Source of the DNA: Mixophyes australis
Lineage: Eukaryota > Chordata > Amphibia > Anura > Limnodynastidae
Assembly: GCA_036250195.1 (NCBI GenBank)
Contig: JAVHZZ010000068.1
Location: 1 to 64,000, forward strand
Direction of reading: 5' to 3'
DNA length: 64,000 nucleotides
Part shown: piece by piece, positions 46,101-61,760 of the stretch
Layout of the letters: every line of letters begins with the position of its first letter
Position numbering within the stretch: position 1 is the stretch's first letter
Translations under genes and position numbers: made by a program
The notes under the pieces: generated by a model
Database searches by the model: none
The model's input: only the letters and a program-made list of their open reading frames with translations
What the model was told of the DNA's origin: nothing

Positions 46101-49100
46101 GATTCATGATTCATGATTCAATTCATGATTCAATTCATGATTCAATTTATGATTCAATTCATGATTCAATTCATGATTCAATTCATGATTCATGATTCGA
46201 TTCATGATTCATGATTCAATTCATGATTAAATTCATGATTCATGATTCGATTTATGATTCATGATTCAATTCATGATTCAATTCATGATTCAATTTATGA
46301 TTCAATTCATGATTCAATTCATGATTCAATTCATGATTCATGATTCGATTCATGATTCATGATTCAATTCATGATTAAATTCATGATTCATGATTCGATT
46401 CATGATTCATGATTCAATTCATGATTCATGATTCGATTGATGATTCATGAATCATGATTCAATTTATGATTCATGATTCGATTCATGATTCATGATTCAA
46501 TTTATGATTCATGATTTATGATTCATGATTCGATTCATGATTCATGATTCAATTCATGATTCATGATTCGATTCATGATTCATGATTCAATTCATTAATC
46601 ATGATTCATGATTCCTTATTCGATTCCCAATTCAAGATTTATGATTCAATTCATGATTCATGATTCATGATTCAATTTATGATTCATGAATCATGATTCA
46701 TGATTCATAATTCATGATTCATGATTTGATTCATGATTCTTGATTCATGATTCATGATTCAATTCATGATTCATGATTCATGATTCATTATTCGATTCAT
46801 GATTCATGATTCATGATTCAATTCATGATTCATGTTTCGATTCATAATTCTTGATTCATGATTCATGATTCAATTAATGATTCATGATTCAATTCATAAT
46901 TCATGATTCAATTCATGATTCATGATTCAAGATTCGATTCATGATTCATGATTCATGATTCATGGTTCATGATTCAATTCATGATTCATGATTCGATTCA
47001 TGGTTCATGATTCGATTCATGATTCATGATTCATGATTTGGTTCATGATTCATGATTCATGATTCATGATTCAATTCATGATTCATGATTCATAATTCAA
47101 ATCATGATTCATGATTCAATTCATGATTCATGATTACATTCATGATTCATGATTTATGATTCATGATTCGATTCATGATTCATGATTCATGATTCAATTC
47201 ATGATTCATGATTTAATTCATGATTCGATTCCTGATTCAATTCAGGATTCATGATTTGATTTATGATTCATGATTGAATTCATGATTCGATTCCTGATTC
47301 AAATCGTGATTCATGATTTAATTCATGATTCATGATTCGATTCATGATTCTTGATTCATGATTCATAATTCGATTCATGATTCATGACTCATGATTCAAT
47401 TCATGATTCATGATTCAATTCATGATTCATGATTCAATTCATGATTCATGATTCGATTCATGATTCATGATTTAATTCATGATTCATGATTTATGATTCA
47501 ATTCATGATTAAATTCATGATTCATGATTGATGATTCATGATTCATGATTCATGATTCATAATTCATAATTCATGATTCATGATTCAATTCATGATTCAT
47601 AATTCATGAGTCATGATTTAATTCATGATTCATGATTCGATTTTTGATTCATGATTCATGATTCAATTCATGATTCATGATTCAATTCATGATTCATGAT
47701 TCATGATTCAATTCATGATTCATGATTCATGATTCAATTCATGATTCAATTCATGATTCAATTCATAAAACATGATTCATAATTTATGTTTTGATTCATG
47801 ATTCATGATTCATGATTCATGATTCAATTCATGATTCGATTCGTGATTCAATTCATGATTCATGGATCGATTTATGATTCATGATTCATGATTCAATTCA
47901 TGATTCATGATTCATGATTTAATTCATAATATCTGATTAAATTCATGATTCGATTCATGATTCATGATTCATGATTCAATTTATTATTTAATTCATGATT
48001 CATGATTCGATTCATGATTCATGATTCAATTCATGATTCAATTCATGATTCATGATTCGATTCATGATTCAATTCATGATTCATGATTCATGATTCATGA
48101 TTCATGATTCATGATTCATGATTCGATTCATGATTCATGATTCAATTCATGATTCATGATTTATGATTCATAATTCAATTCATGATTCGATTCATGATTC
48201 TTGATTCATGATTCATGATTCGATTCATGATTCATGATTCAATTCATGATTCATGATTCGATTCTTGATTCATGCTTCATGATTCAATTCATGATTCATG
48301 ATTCGATTCATGATTCATGATTCAATTCATGATTTATGATTCATGATTCAATTCATGATTTATGATTCAATTCATGATTCAGTTCATGATTAATGATTGA
48401 TGATTCAATTTATGATTCATGATTCATGATTCATGATTCAATTCATGATTCAATTCATGATTCATGATTCATGATTCATGATTCAATTCATGATTCATAA
48501 TTCATGATTCATGATTCAATTCATGATTCATAATTCATGAGTCATGATTCAATTCATGATTCATGATTCGATTTATGATTCATGATTCATGATTCAATTC
48601 ATTATTCATGATTTAATTCATGATTAAATTCATGATTCATGATTCATGATTCATGATTCAATTCATGATTCATGATTCAATTCATGATTCGATTCCTGAT
48701 TTAATTCAGGATTCATGATTTGATTTATGATTCATGATTGAATTCATGATTCGATTCCTGATTCAAATCATGATTCATGATTTAATTCATGATTCATGAT
48801 TCGATTCATGATTCATGACTCATGATTAAATTCATGATTCATGATTGAATTCATGATTCATGATTCAATTCATGATTCATGATTCAATTCATGATTCATG
48901 ATTCATGATTTAATTCATGATTCATAATTCATGAGTTATGATTCAATTCATGATTCATGATTCTATTGATGATTCATGAATCATGATTCAATTTATGATT
49001 CATGATTCGATTCATGATTCAATTCATGATTCATGATTCGATTGATGATTCATGAATCATGATTCAATTTATGATTCATGATTCGATTCATGATTCATGA

Positions 49101-52100
49101 TTCAATTTATGATTCATGATTTATGATTCATGATTCGATTCATGATTCATGATTCAATTCATGATTCATGATTCGATTCATGATTCATGATTCAATTCAT
49201 TAATCATGATTCATGATTCCTTATTCGATTCCCAATTCATGATTCATGATTCAATTCATGATTCATGATTCATGATTCAATTTATGATTCATGAATCATG
49301 ATTCATGATTCATAATTCATGATTCATGATTTGATTCATGATTCTTGATTCATGATTCATGATTCAATTCATGATTCATGATTCATGATTCATTATTCGA
49401 TTCATGATTCATGATTCATGATTCAATTCATGATTCATGTTTCGATTCATAATTCTTGATTCATGATTCATGATTCAATTAATGATTCATGATTCAATTT
49501 ATAATTCATGATTCAATTCATGATTCATGATTCAAGATTCGATTCATGATTCATGATTCATGATTTATGGTTCATGATTCAATTCATGATTCATGATTCG
49601 ATTCATGGTTCATGATTCGATTCATGATTCATGATTCATGATTTGGTTCATGATTCATGATTCATGATTCATGATTCAATTCATTGTTCATGATTCATAA
49701 TTCAAATCATGATTCATGATTCAATTCATGATTCATGATTACATTCATGATTCATGATTTATGATTCATGATTCGATTCATGATTCATGATTCATGATTC
49801 AATTCATGATTCATGATTTAATTCATGATTCGATTCCTGATTCAATTCAGGATTCATGATTTGATTTATGATTCATGATTGAATTCATGATTCGATTCCT
49901 GATTCAAATCGTGATTCATGATTTAATTCATGATTCATGATTCGATTCATGATTCTTGATTCATGATTCATAATTCGATTCATGATTCATGACTCATGAT
50001 TCAATTCATGATTCATGATTCAATTCATGATTCATGATTCAATTCATGATTCATGATTCGATTCATGATTCATGATTCATGATTTAATTCATGATTCATG
50101 ATTTATGATTCAATTCATGATTAAATTCATGATTCATGATTGATGATTGATGATTCATGATTCATGATTCATAATTCATAATTCATGATTCATGATTCAA
50201 TTCATGATTCATAATTCATGAGTCATGATTTAATTCATGATTCATGATTCGATTTTTGATTCATGATTCATGATTCAATTCATGATTCATGATTCAATTC
50301 ATGATTCATGATTCATGATTCAATTCATGATTCATGATTCATGATTCAATTCATGATTCAATTCATGATTCAATTCATAAAACATGATTCATAATTTATG
50401 TTTTGATTCATGATTCATGATTCATGATTCATGATTCAATTCATGATTCGATTCCTGATTCAATTCATGATTCATGGATCGATTTATGATTCATGATTCA
50501 TGATTCAATTCATGATTCATGATTCATGATTTAATTCATAATATCTGATTAAATTCATGATTCGATTCATGATTCATGATTCATGATTCAATTTATTATT
50601 TAATTCATGATTCATGATTCGATTCATGATTCATGATTCAATTCATGATTCAATTCATGATTCATGATTCGATTCATGATTCAATTCATGATTCATGATT
50701 CATGATTCATAATTCAATTCATGATTCGATTCATGATTCTTGATTCATGATTCATGATTCGATTCATGATTCATGATTCAATTCATGATTCATGATTCGA
50801 TTCTTGATTCATGCTTCATGATTCAATTCATGATTCATGATTCGATTCATGATTCATGATTCAATTCATGATTTATGATTCATGATTCAATTCATGATTC
50901 ATGATTTATGATTCAATTCATGATTCAGTTCATGATTAATGATTGATGATTCAATTTATGATTCATGATTCATGATTCATGATTCAATTCATGATTCAAT
51001 TCATGATTCATGATTCATGATTCATGATTCAATTCATGATTCATAATTCATGATTCATGATTCAATTCATGATTCATAATTCATGAGTCATGATTCAATT
51101 CATGATTCATGATTCGATTTATGATTCATGATTCATGATTCAATTCATTATTCATGATTTAATTCATGATTAAATTCATGATTCATGATTCATGATTCAT
51201 GATTCAATTCATGATTCATGATTCAATTCATGATTCGATTCCTGATTTAATTCAGGATTCATGATTTGATTTATGATTCATGATTGAATTCATGATTCGA
51301 TTCCTGATTCAAATCATGATTCATGATTTAATTCATGATTCATGATTCGATTCATGATTCATGACTCATGATTAAATTCATGATTCATGATTGAATTCAT
51401 GATTCATGATTCAATTCATGATTCATGATTCAATTCATGATTCATGATTCATGATTTAATTCATGATTCATGATTTATGATTCAATTCATGATTCAATTC
51501 ATGATTCATGATTCATGATTCATGATTCATAATTCATAATTCATGATTCATGATTCAATTCATGATTCATAATTCATGAGTCATGATTCAATTCATGATT
51601 CATGATTCGATTTTTGATTCATGATTCATGATTCAATTCATGATTCATGATTCAATTCATGATTCATGATTCATGATTCAATTCATGATTCAATTCATGA
51701 TTCATGATTCATGATTCAATTCATGATTCAATTCATGATTCAATTCATAAAACATGATTCATAATTTATGTTTCGATTCATGATTCATGATTCATGATTC
51801 ATGATTCAATTCATGATTCGATTCCTGATTCAATTCATGATTCATGGATCGATTTAAGATTCATGATTCATGATTCAATTCATGATTTATGATTCATGAT
51901 TCAATTCATAATATCTGATTAAATTCATGATTCGATTCATGATTCATGATTCATGATTCAATTTATAATTTAATTCATGATTCATGATTCGATTCATGAT
52001 TCATGATTCGATTCATGATTCAATTCATGATTCATGATTCATGATTCATGATTCGATTCATGATTCATGATTCAATTCATGATTCATGATTCGATTCTTG

Positions 52101-52816
52101 ATTCATGATTCATGATTCAATTCATGATTCATGATTCGATTCATTATTCATGATTCAATTCATGATTTATGATTCATGATTCATGATTCAATACATGATT
52201 CATGATTCATGATTCAATTCATGATTCATGATTTATGATTCAATTCATGATTCAGTTCATGATTCATGATTGATGATTTAATTTATGATTCATGATTCAT
52301 GATTCATGATTCAATTCATGATTCAATTCATGATTCATGATTCATGATTCATGATTCAATTCATGATTCATAATTCATGATTCATGATTCAATTCATGAT
52401 TCATAATTCATGAGTCATGATTCAATTCATGATTCATGATTCGATTTATGATTCATGATTCATGATTCAATTCATTATTCATGATTCAATTCATGATTAA
52501 ATTCATGATTCATGATTTGATTCATGATTCATGATTCATGATTCATGATTCAATTTATGATTCATGATTCGATTCATGATTCATGATTCAATTTATGATA
52601 CATGATTTATGATTCATGATTCGATTCATGATTCGATTCATGATTCATGATTCGATTCATGATTCATGATTCAATTCATGATTCATGATTCGATTCTTGA
52701 TTCATGATTCATGATTCAATTCATGATTCATGATTCGATTCATGATTCATGATTCAATTCATGATTTATGATTCATGATTCAATTCATGATTCATGATTT
52801 ATGATTCAATTCATGA
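31122..52816. repeat. Large-scale repeat, copy B
   Basis: Second copy of 1-21,702. The first line of the window matches exactly from 31,122, including the ATTCATAATTCATAATTC start and the following ATTCATGAGTCATG variant. Order and spacing of all checked landmarks are kept. Differences seen by eye are few: C at 18,386 versus T at 49,500; CG at 21,404 versus TG at 52,518; TG at 11,754 versus CG at 42,868; one missing 7-mer near 40,745-40,770; and a balanced shift of one 7-mer around 42,540-42,580 compared with 11,420-11,465. I checked landmarks, not every base, so other differences may exist. Such similarity in fast-evolving satellite implies a very recent duplication, conversion, or an assembly duplication. 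Confidence 0.92.
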
Positions 52817-54023
52817 TTCAGTTCATGATTCATGATTGATGATTCAATTTATGATTCATGATTCATGATTCATGATTCAATTCATGATTCAATTCATGAT
52901 TCATGATTCATGATTCATGATTCAATTCATGATTCATAATTCATGATTCATGATTCAATTCATGATTCATAATTCATGAGTCATGATTCAATTCATGATT
53001 CATGATTCGATTTATGATTCATGATTCATGATTCAATTCATTATTCATGATTTAATTCATGATTAAATTCATGATTCATGATTCATGATTCATGATTCAA
53101 TTCATGATTCATGATTCAATTCATGATTCGATTCCTGATTTAATTCAGGATTCATGATTTGATTTATGATTCATGATTGAATTCATGATTCGATTCCTGA
53201 TTCAAATCATGATTCATGATTTAATTCATGATTCATGATTCGATTCATGATTCTTGATTTATGATTCATAATTCGATACATGATTCATGACTCATGATTC
53301 AATTCATGATTCATGATTGAATTCATGATTCATGATTCAATTCATGATTCATGATTCGATTCATGATTCATGATTCATGATTTAATTCATGATTCATGAT
53401 TTATGATTCAATTCATGATTCAATTCATGATTCATGATTCATGATTCATGATTCATGATTCATAATTCATAATTCATGATTCATGATTCAATTCATGATT
53501 CATAATTCATGAGTCATGATTCAATTCATGATTCATGATTCGATTTTTGATTCATGATTCATGATTCAATTCATGATTCATGATTCAATTCATGATTCAT
53601 GATTTATGATTCATAATTCGATACATGATTCATGACTCATGATTCAATTCATGATTCATGATTGAATTCATGATTCATGATTCAATTCATGATTCATGAT
53701 TCGATTCATGATTCATGATTCATGATTTAATTCATGATTCATGATTTATGATTCAATTCATGATTCAATTCATGATTCATGATTCATGATTCATGATTCA
53801 TGATTCATAATTCATAATTCATGATTCATGATTCAATTCATGATTCATAATTCATGAGTCATGATTCAATTCATGATTCATGATTCGATTTTTGATTCAT
53901 GATTCATGATTCAATTCATGATTCATGATTCAATTCATGATTCATGATTCATGATTCAATTAATGATTCAATTCATGATTCATGATTCATGATTCAATTC
54001 ATGATTCAATTCATGATTCAATT
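52817..54023. repeat. Family III module after copy B, with a 345-bp tandem duplication
   Basis: Beyond the end of copy B homology the array stays in family III, whereas after copy A it switches to family I. This stretch contains a clean duplication: CGATACATG at 53,274 and 53,619, and CGATTTTTG at 53,541 and 53,886, each 345 bp apart, spanning roughly 53,240-53,930. The ATACATG change is private to this right-hand part (also near 54,929 and 56,279). Confidence 0.78.
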
Positions 54024-56676
54024 CATAAAACATGATTCATAATTTATGTTTCGATTCATGATTCATAATTCATGAGTCATGATTCAATTCATGATTCATG
54101 ATTCGATTTATGATTCATGATTCATGATTCAATTCATTATTCATGATTCAATTCATGATTAAATTCATGATTCATGATTCGATTCATGATTCATGATTCA
54201 TGATTCATGATTCAATTTATGATTCATGATTCGATTCATGATTCATGATTCAATTTATGATACATGATTTATGATTCATGATTCGATTCATGATTCAATT
54301 CATGATTCATGATTTGATTCATGATTCATGATTCAATTCATGATTCATGATTCGATTCTTGATTCATGATTCATGATTCAATTCATGATTCATGATTCGA
54401 TTCATGATTCATGATTCAATTCATGATTTATGATTCATGATTCAATTCATGATTCATGATTTATGATTCAATTCATGATTCAGTTCATGATTCATGATTG
54501 ATGATTCAATTTATGATTCATGATTCATGATTCATGATTTAATTCATGATTCAATTCATGATTCATGATTCATGATTCATGATTCAATTCATGATTCATA
54601 ATTCATGATTCATGATTCAATTCATGATTCATAATTCATGAGTCATGATTCAATTCATGATTCATGATTCGATTTATGATTCATGATTCATGATTCAATT
54701 CATTATTCATGATTTAATTCATGATTAAATTCATGATTCATGATTCATGATTCAATTCATGATTCATGATTCAATTCATGATTCGATTCCTGATTTAATT
54801 CAGGATTCATGATTTGATTTATGATTCATGATTGAATTCATGATTCGATTCCTGATTCAAATCATGATTCATGATTTAATTCATGATTCATGATTCGATT
54901 CATGATTCTTGATTTATGATTCATAATTCGATACATGATTCATGACTCATGATTCAATTCATGATTCATGATTAAATTCATGATTCATGATTCAATTCAT
55001 GATTCATGATTCGATTCATGATTCATGATTCATGATTTAATTCATGATTCATGATTTATGATTCAATTCATTATTCAATTCATGATTTATGATTGATGAT
55101 TCATGATTCATGATTCATGATTCATAATTCATAATTCATGATTCATGATTCAATTCATGATTCATAATTCATGAGTCATGATTCAATTCATGATTCATGA
55201 TTCGATTTTTGATTCATGATTCATGATTCAATTCATGATTCATGATTCAATTCATGATTCATGATTCATGATTCAATTAATGATTCAATTCATGATTCAT
55301 GATTCATGATTCAATTCATGATTCAATTCATGATTCAATTCATAAAACATGATTCATAATTTATGTTTCGATTCATGATTCATAATTCATGATTCATGAT
55401 TCAATTCATGATTCATAATTCATGAGTCATGATTCAATTCATGATTCATGATTCGATTTATGATTCATGATTCATGATTCAATTCATTATTCATGATTCA
55501 ATTCATGATTAAATTCATGATTCATGATTCGATTCATGATTCATGATTCATGATTCATGATTCAATTTATGATTCATGATTCGATTCATGATTCATGATT
55601 CAATTTATGATACATGATTTATGATTCATGATTCGATTCATGATTCAATTCATGATTCATGATTCGATTCATGATTCATGATTCAATTCATGATTCATGA
55701 TTCGATTCTTGATTCATGATTCATGATTCAATTCATGATTCATGATTCGATTCATGATTCATGATTCAATTCATGATTTATGATTCATGATTCAATTCAT
55801 GATTCATGATTTATGATTCAATTCATGATTCAGTTCATGATTCATGATTGATGATTCAATTTATGATTCATGATTCATGATTCATGATTTAATTCATGAT
55901 TCAATTCATGATTCATGATTCATGATTCATGATTCAATTCATGATTCATAATTCATGATTCATGATTCAATTCATGATTCATAATTCATGAGTCATGATT
56001 CAATTCATGATTCATGATTCGATTTATGATTCATGATTCATGATTCAATTCATTATTCATGATTTAATTCATGATTAAATTCATGATTCATGATTCATGA
56101 TTCAATTCATGATTCATGATTCAATTCATGATTCGATTCCTGATTTAATTCAGGATTCATGATTTGATTTATGATTCATGATTGAATTCATGATTCGATT
56201 CCTGATTCAAATCATGATTCATGATTTAATTCATGAATCATGATTCGATTCATGATTCTTGATTTATGATTCATAATTCGATACATGATTCATGACTCAT
56301 GATTCAATTCATGATTCATGATTAAATTCATGATTCATGATTCAATTCATGATTCATGATTCGATTCATGATTCATGATTTAATTCATGATTCATGATTT
56401 ATGATTCAATTCATGATTCAATTCATGATTCATGATTGATGATTGATGATTCATGATTCATGATTCATAATTCATAATTCATGATTCATGATTCAATTCA
56501 TGATTCATAATTCATGAGTCATGATTCAATTCATGATTCATGATTCGATTTTTGATTCATGATTCATGATTCAATTCATGATTCATGATTCAATTCATGA
56601 TTCATGATTCAATTAATGATTTAATTCATGATTCATGATTCATGATTCAATTCATGATTCAATTCATGATTCAATT
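54024..56676. repeat. Two tandem 1.32-1.34 kb family III units
   Basis: The CATAAAACAT mark lies at 54,024, 55,341 and 56,677, giving steps of 1,317 and 1,336 bp. The CGATACATG mark at 54,929 and 56,279 gives 1,350 bp. Both units share GATACATGATTTATG, ATTCAGG after ATTCCTGATTTAATT, and ATTTTTG. The second unit has about one extra composite unit near its start. These are about half the length of the 2.6-2.7 kb family III modules, and comparable to the 1,370-bp step at 19,262-20,632. Confidence 0.78.
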
Positions 56677-59600
56677 CATAAAACATGATTCATAATTTAT
56701 GTTTCGATTCATGATTCATGATTCATGATTCATGATTCAATTCATGATTCGATTCCTGATTCAATTCATGATTCATGGATCGATTTAAGATTCATGATTC
56801 ATGATTCAATTCATGATTTATGATTCATGATTCAATTCATAATATCTGATTAAATTCATGATTCGATTCATGATTCATGATTCATGATTCAATTTATTAT
56901 TTAATTCATGATTCATGATTCGATTCATGATTCAATTCATGATTCAATTCATGATTCATAATTCGATTCATGATTCAATTCATGATTCATGATTCATGAT
57001 TCATGATTCGATTCATGATTCATGATTCAATTCATGATTCATGATTTATGATTCATGATTCAATTCATGATTCGATTCATGATTCTTGATTCATGATTCG
57101 ATTCATGATTCATGATTCAATTCATGATTCATGATTCAATTCTTGATTCATGATTCATGATTCAATTCATGATTCATGATTCGATTCATTATTCATGATT
57201 CAATTCATGATTTATGATTCATGATTCATGATTCAATACATGATTCATGATTCATGATTCAATTCATGATTCATGATTTATGATTCAATTCATGATTCAG
57301 TTCATGATTCATGATTGATGATTCAATTTATGATTCATGATTCATGATTCATGATTCAATTCATGATTCAATTCATGATTCATGATTCATGATTCATGAT
57401 TCATGATTCAATTCATGATTCATAATTCATGATTCATGATTCAATTCATGATTCATAATTCATGAGTCATGATTCAATTCATGATTCATGATTCGATTTA
57501 TGATTCATGATTCATGATTCAATTCATTATTCATGATTCAATTCATGATTCAATTCATGATTCATGATTCATGATTCATGATTCAATTTATGATTCATGA
57601 TTCGATTCATGATTCATGATTCAATTTATGATACATGATTCGATTCATGATTTAATTCATGATTCATGATTCGATTCATGATTCATGATTCAATTCATGA
57701 TTCATGATTCATGATTCAATTTATGATTCATGAATCATGATTCATGATTCATAATTCATGATTCATGATTCATAATTCATGATTCATGATTCATAATTCA
57801 TGATTCATGATTCATGATTCAATTCCTGATTTATGATTCATTATTTATGATTCAATACATGATTCATGATTCATGATTCAATTCATGATTCATGATTCAA
57901 TTCATGATTTATTAATCATGATTCATGATTCAATACATGATTCATGATTCATGATATAATTCATGATTCATGATTCGATTCATGATTCTTGATTCATGAT
58001 TCAATTCATGATTTATTATTCATGATTTATGATTCAATACATGATTAATGATTCATGATTCAATTCATGATTCATGATTCGATTCATGATTCATGATTCC
58101 TGATTCAATTCATGATTCATGATTCATGATTCAATTCATGATTCATGATTCAATTCATGATTTGATTTATGATTCTTGATTCATGATTCATGATTCAATT
58201 CATGATTCATGATTCGATTCATGATTCATGATTCGATTCATGATTCATAAGTTCATGATTCATGATTCAATTCATGATTCATGATTCATGATTCAATTCA
58301 TGATTCATGATTCAATTCATGATTCTTGATTCATGATTTAATTCATGATTTATGATTCATGATTTATGATTCAAAACATGATTCATGATTCATGATTCAA
58401 TTCATGATTCATGATTCAATTCATGATTTGATTCATGATTCTTGATTCATGATTCATGATTCAATTCATGATTCATGATTCATGATTCCTGATTCAATTC
58501 ATGATTCATGATTCATGATTCAATTCATGATTCATGATTCGATTCATGATTCATGATTCATGATTCATGATTCAATTCGTGATTCATATTTCATGATTCA
58601 ATTCATGATTCATGATTCATGATTCAATTCATGATTCATAATTCATGTTTCATAATTCATGATTAATGATTCAATTCATGATTTATGATTCATGATTCAT
58701 GATTTAATTCATGATTCATTATTCAATTCATGATTCGATTCATGATTCAATTCATGATTTGATTCATGATTCAATTCATGATTCATGATTCGATTTATGA
58801 TTCATGATTCATGATTCAATTCATGATTCAATTCATGATTCAATTTATGATTCAATTCATGATTCAATTCATGATTCAATTCATGATTCAATTCATGATT
58901 CATGATTCATGATTCAATTCATGATTAAATTCATGATTCATGATTCGATTCATGATTCATGATTCATGATTCAATTCATGATTCATGATTCGATTGATGA
59001 TTCATGATTCATGATTCAATTCATGATTCATTATTCAATTCATGATTCGATTCATGATTCAATTCATGATTTGATTCATGATTCAATTCATGATTCATGA
59101 TTCGATTTATGATTCATGATTCATGATTCAATTCATGATTCAATTCATGATTCAATTTATGATTCAATTCATGATTCAATTCATGATTCAATTCATGATT
59201 CATGATTCGATTCATGATTCATGATTCAATTCATGATTAAATTCATGATTCATGATTCGATTCATGATTTATGATTCATGATTCGATTCATGATTCATGA
59301 TTCAATTCATGATTCAATTCATGATTCATGATTCGATTCATGATTCATGATTCAAATCATGAATTATGATTCATGATTCCTTATTCGATTCATGATTCAT
59401 GATTCATGATTCAATTCATGATTCATGATTCATGATTCAATTTATGATTCATGAATCATGATTCATGATTCATAATTCATGATTCATGATTTGATTCATG
59501 ATTCTTGATTCATGATTCATGATTCAATTCAATTCATGATTTATTATTCATGACTTATGATTCAATACATGATTCATGATTCATGATTCAATTCATGATT

Positions 59601-59990
59601 CATGATTCGATTCATGATTCATGATTCGATTCATGATTCATGATTCATGATTCAATTCATGATTCATGTTTCGATTCATGATTCTTGATTCATGATTCAT
59701 GATTCAATTAATGATTCATGATTCAATTCATAATTCATGATTCAATTCATGATTCATGTTTTATGATTCGATTCATGATTCATGATTCATGATTCATGGT
59801 TCATGATTCAATTCATGATTCATGATTCGATTCATGGTTCATGATTCGATTCATGATTCATGATTCATGAATTGGTTCATGATTCATGATTCATGATTCA
59901 TGATTCAATTCATGATTCATGATTCAAATCATGATTCATGATTCATGATTCAATTCATGATTCATGATTACATTCATGATTCATGATTTA
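56677..59990. repeat. Family III module running into an irregular stretch and family II-like sequence
   Basis: After the landmark at 56,677 the next CATAAAACAT is 3,940 bp away. From about 57,640 to 58,330 the order is irregular, with repeated ATTCATA units, ATTATTTATG, ATATAATTC and an off-length ATAAGTTC near 58,246. From about 58,480 to 59,500 the marks (ATTCGTG near 58,577, ATTAATG, CATTATTCAATTC, ATTGATG) follow the order seen at 26,500-27,300 and 4,760-5,500. One site near 59,521-59,533 has two consecutive 5-mers, which I did not notice elsewhere. Nothing other than satellite monomers is present. Confidence 0.65.
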
Positions 59991-61760
59991 TGATTCATGA
60001 TTCGATTCATGATTCATGATTCATGATTCAATTCATGATTCATGATTCAATTCATGATTCGATTCCTGATTCAATTCAGGATTCATGATTTGATTTATGA
60101 TTCATGATTGAATTCATGATTCGATTCCTGATTCAAATCATGATTCATGATTTAATTCATGATTCATGATTCGATTCATGATTCTTGATTCATGATTTAT
60201 AATTCGATTCATGATTCATGACTCATGATTCAATTCATGATTCATGATTGAATTCATGATTCATGATTCAATTCATGATTCATGATTCGATTCATGATTC
60301 ATGATTCATGATTTAATTCATGATTCATGATTTATGATTCAATTCATGATTCAATTCATGATTCATGATTGATGATTGATGATTCATTAATCATGATTCA
60401 TAATTCATAATTCATGATTCATGATTCAATTCATGATTCATAATTCATAAATCATGATTCAATTCATGATTCATGATTCGATTTTTGATTCATGATTCAT
60501 GATTCAATTCATGATTCATGATTCAATTCATGATTCATGATTCATGATTCAATTCATGATTCAATTCATGATTCATGATTCATGATTCAATTCATGATTC
60601 AATTCATGATTCAATTCATAAAACATGATTCGTAATTTATGTTTCGATTCATGATTCATGATTCATGATTCATGATTCAATTCATGATTCGATTCCTGAT
60701 TCAATTCATGATTCATGGATCAATTTATGATTCATGATTCATGATTCGATTCATGATTCATGATTCAAATTATTATTTAATTCATGATTCATGATTCAAT
60801 TCATGATTAATGATTCGATTCATGATTCATGATTCATGATTCAATTCATGATTCATGATTCAATTTATGATTCATGTTTCGATTCATGATTCTTGATTCA
60901 TGATTCAATTCATGATTCATGATTCAATTCATGATTCGATTCCTGATTCAATTCAGGATTCATGATTTGATTTATGATTCATGATTGAATTCATGATTCG
61001 ATTCCTGATTCAAATCATGATTCATGATTTAATTCATGATTCATGATTCGATTCATGATTCTTGATTCATGATTTATAATTCGATTCATGATTCATGACT
61101 CATGATTCAATTCATGATTCATGATTGAATTCATGATTCATGATTCAATTCATGATTCATGATTCGATTCATGATTCATGATTCATGATTTAATTCATGA
61201 TTCATGATTTATGATTCAATTCATGATTCAATTCATGATTCATGATTGATGATTGATGATTCATTAATCATGATTCATAATTCATAATTCATGATTCATG
61301 ATTCAATTCATGATTCATAATTCATAAATCATGATTCAATTCATGATTCATGATTCGATTTTTGATTCATGATTCATGATTCAATTCATGATTCATGATT
61401 CAATTCATGATTCATGATTCATGATTCAATTCATGATTCAATTCATGATTCATGATTCATGATTCAATTCATGATTCAATTCATGATTCAATTCATAAAA
61501 CATGATTCGTAATTTATGTTTCGATTCATGATTCATGATTCATGATTCATGATTCAATTCATGATTCGATTCCTGATTCAATTCATGATTCATGGATCAA
61601 TTTATGATTCATGATTCATGATTCGATTCATGATTCATGATTCAAATTATTATTTAATTCATGATTCATGATTCAATTCATGATTAATGATTCGATTCAT
61701 GATTCATGATTCATGATTCAATTCATGATTCATGATTCATGATTCATGATTCAATTTATG
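59990..61760. repeat. 877-bp tandem duplication
   Basis: CAGGATTC occurs at 60,077 and 60,954, and CATAAAACAT at 60,617 and 61,494, each 877 bp apart. Both copies share a change seen nowhere else among the landmark patches, CGTAATTTATG instead of CATAATTTATG, and both carry CATAAATC and ATTCATTAATC. Shared private changes over the full unit indicate a direct, recent duplication. Confidence 0.85.
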
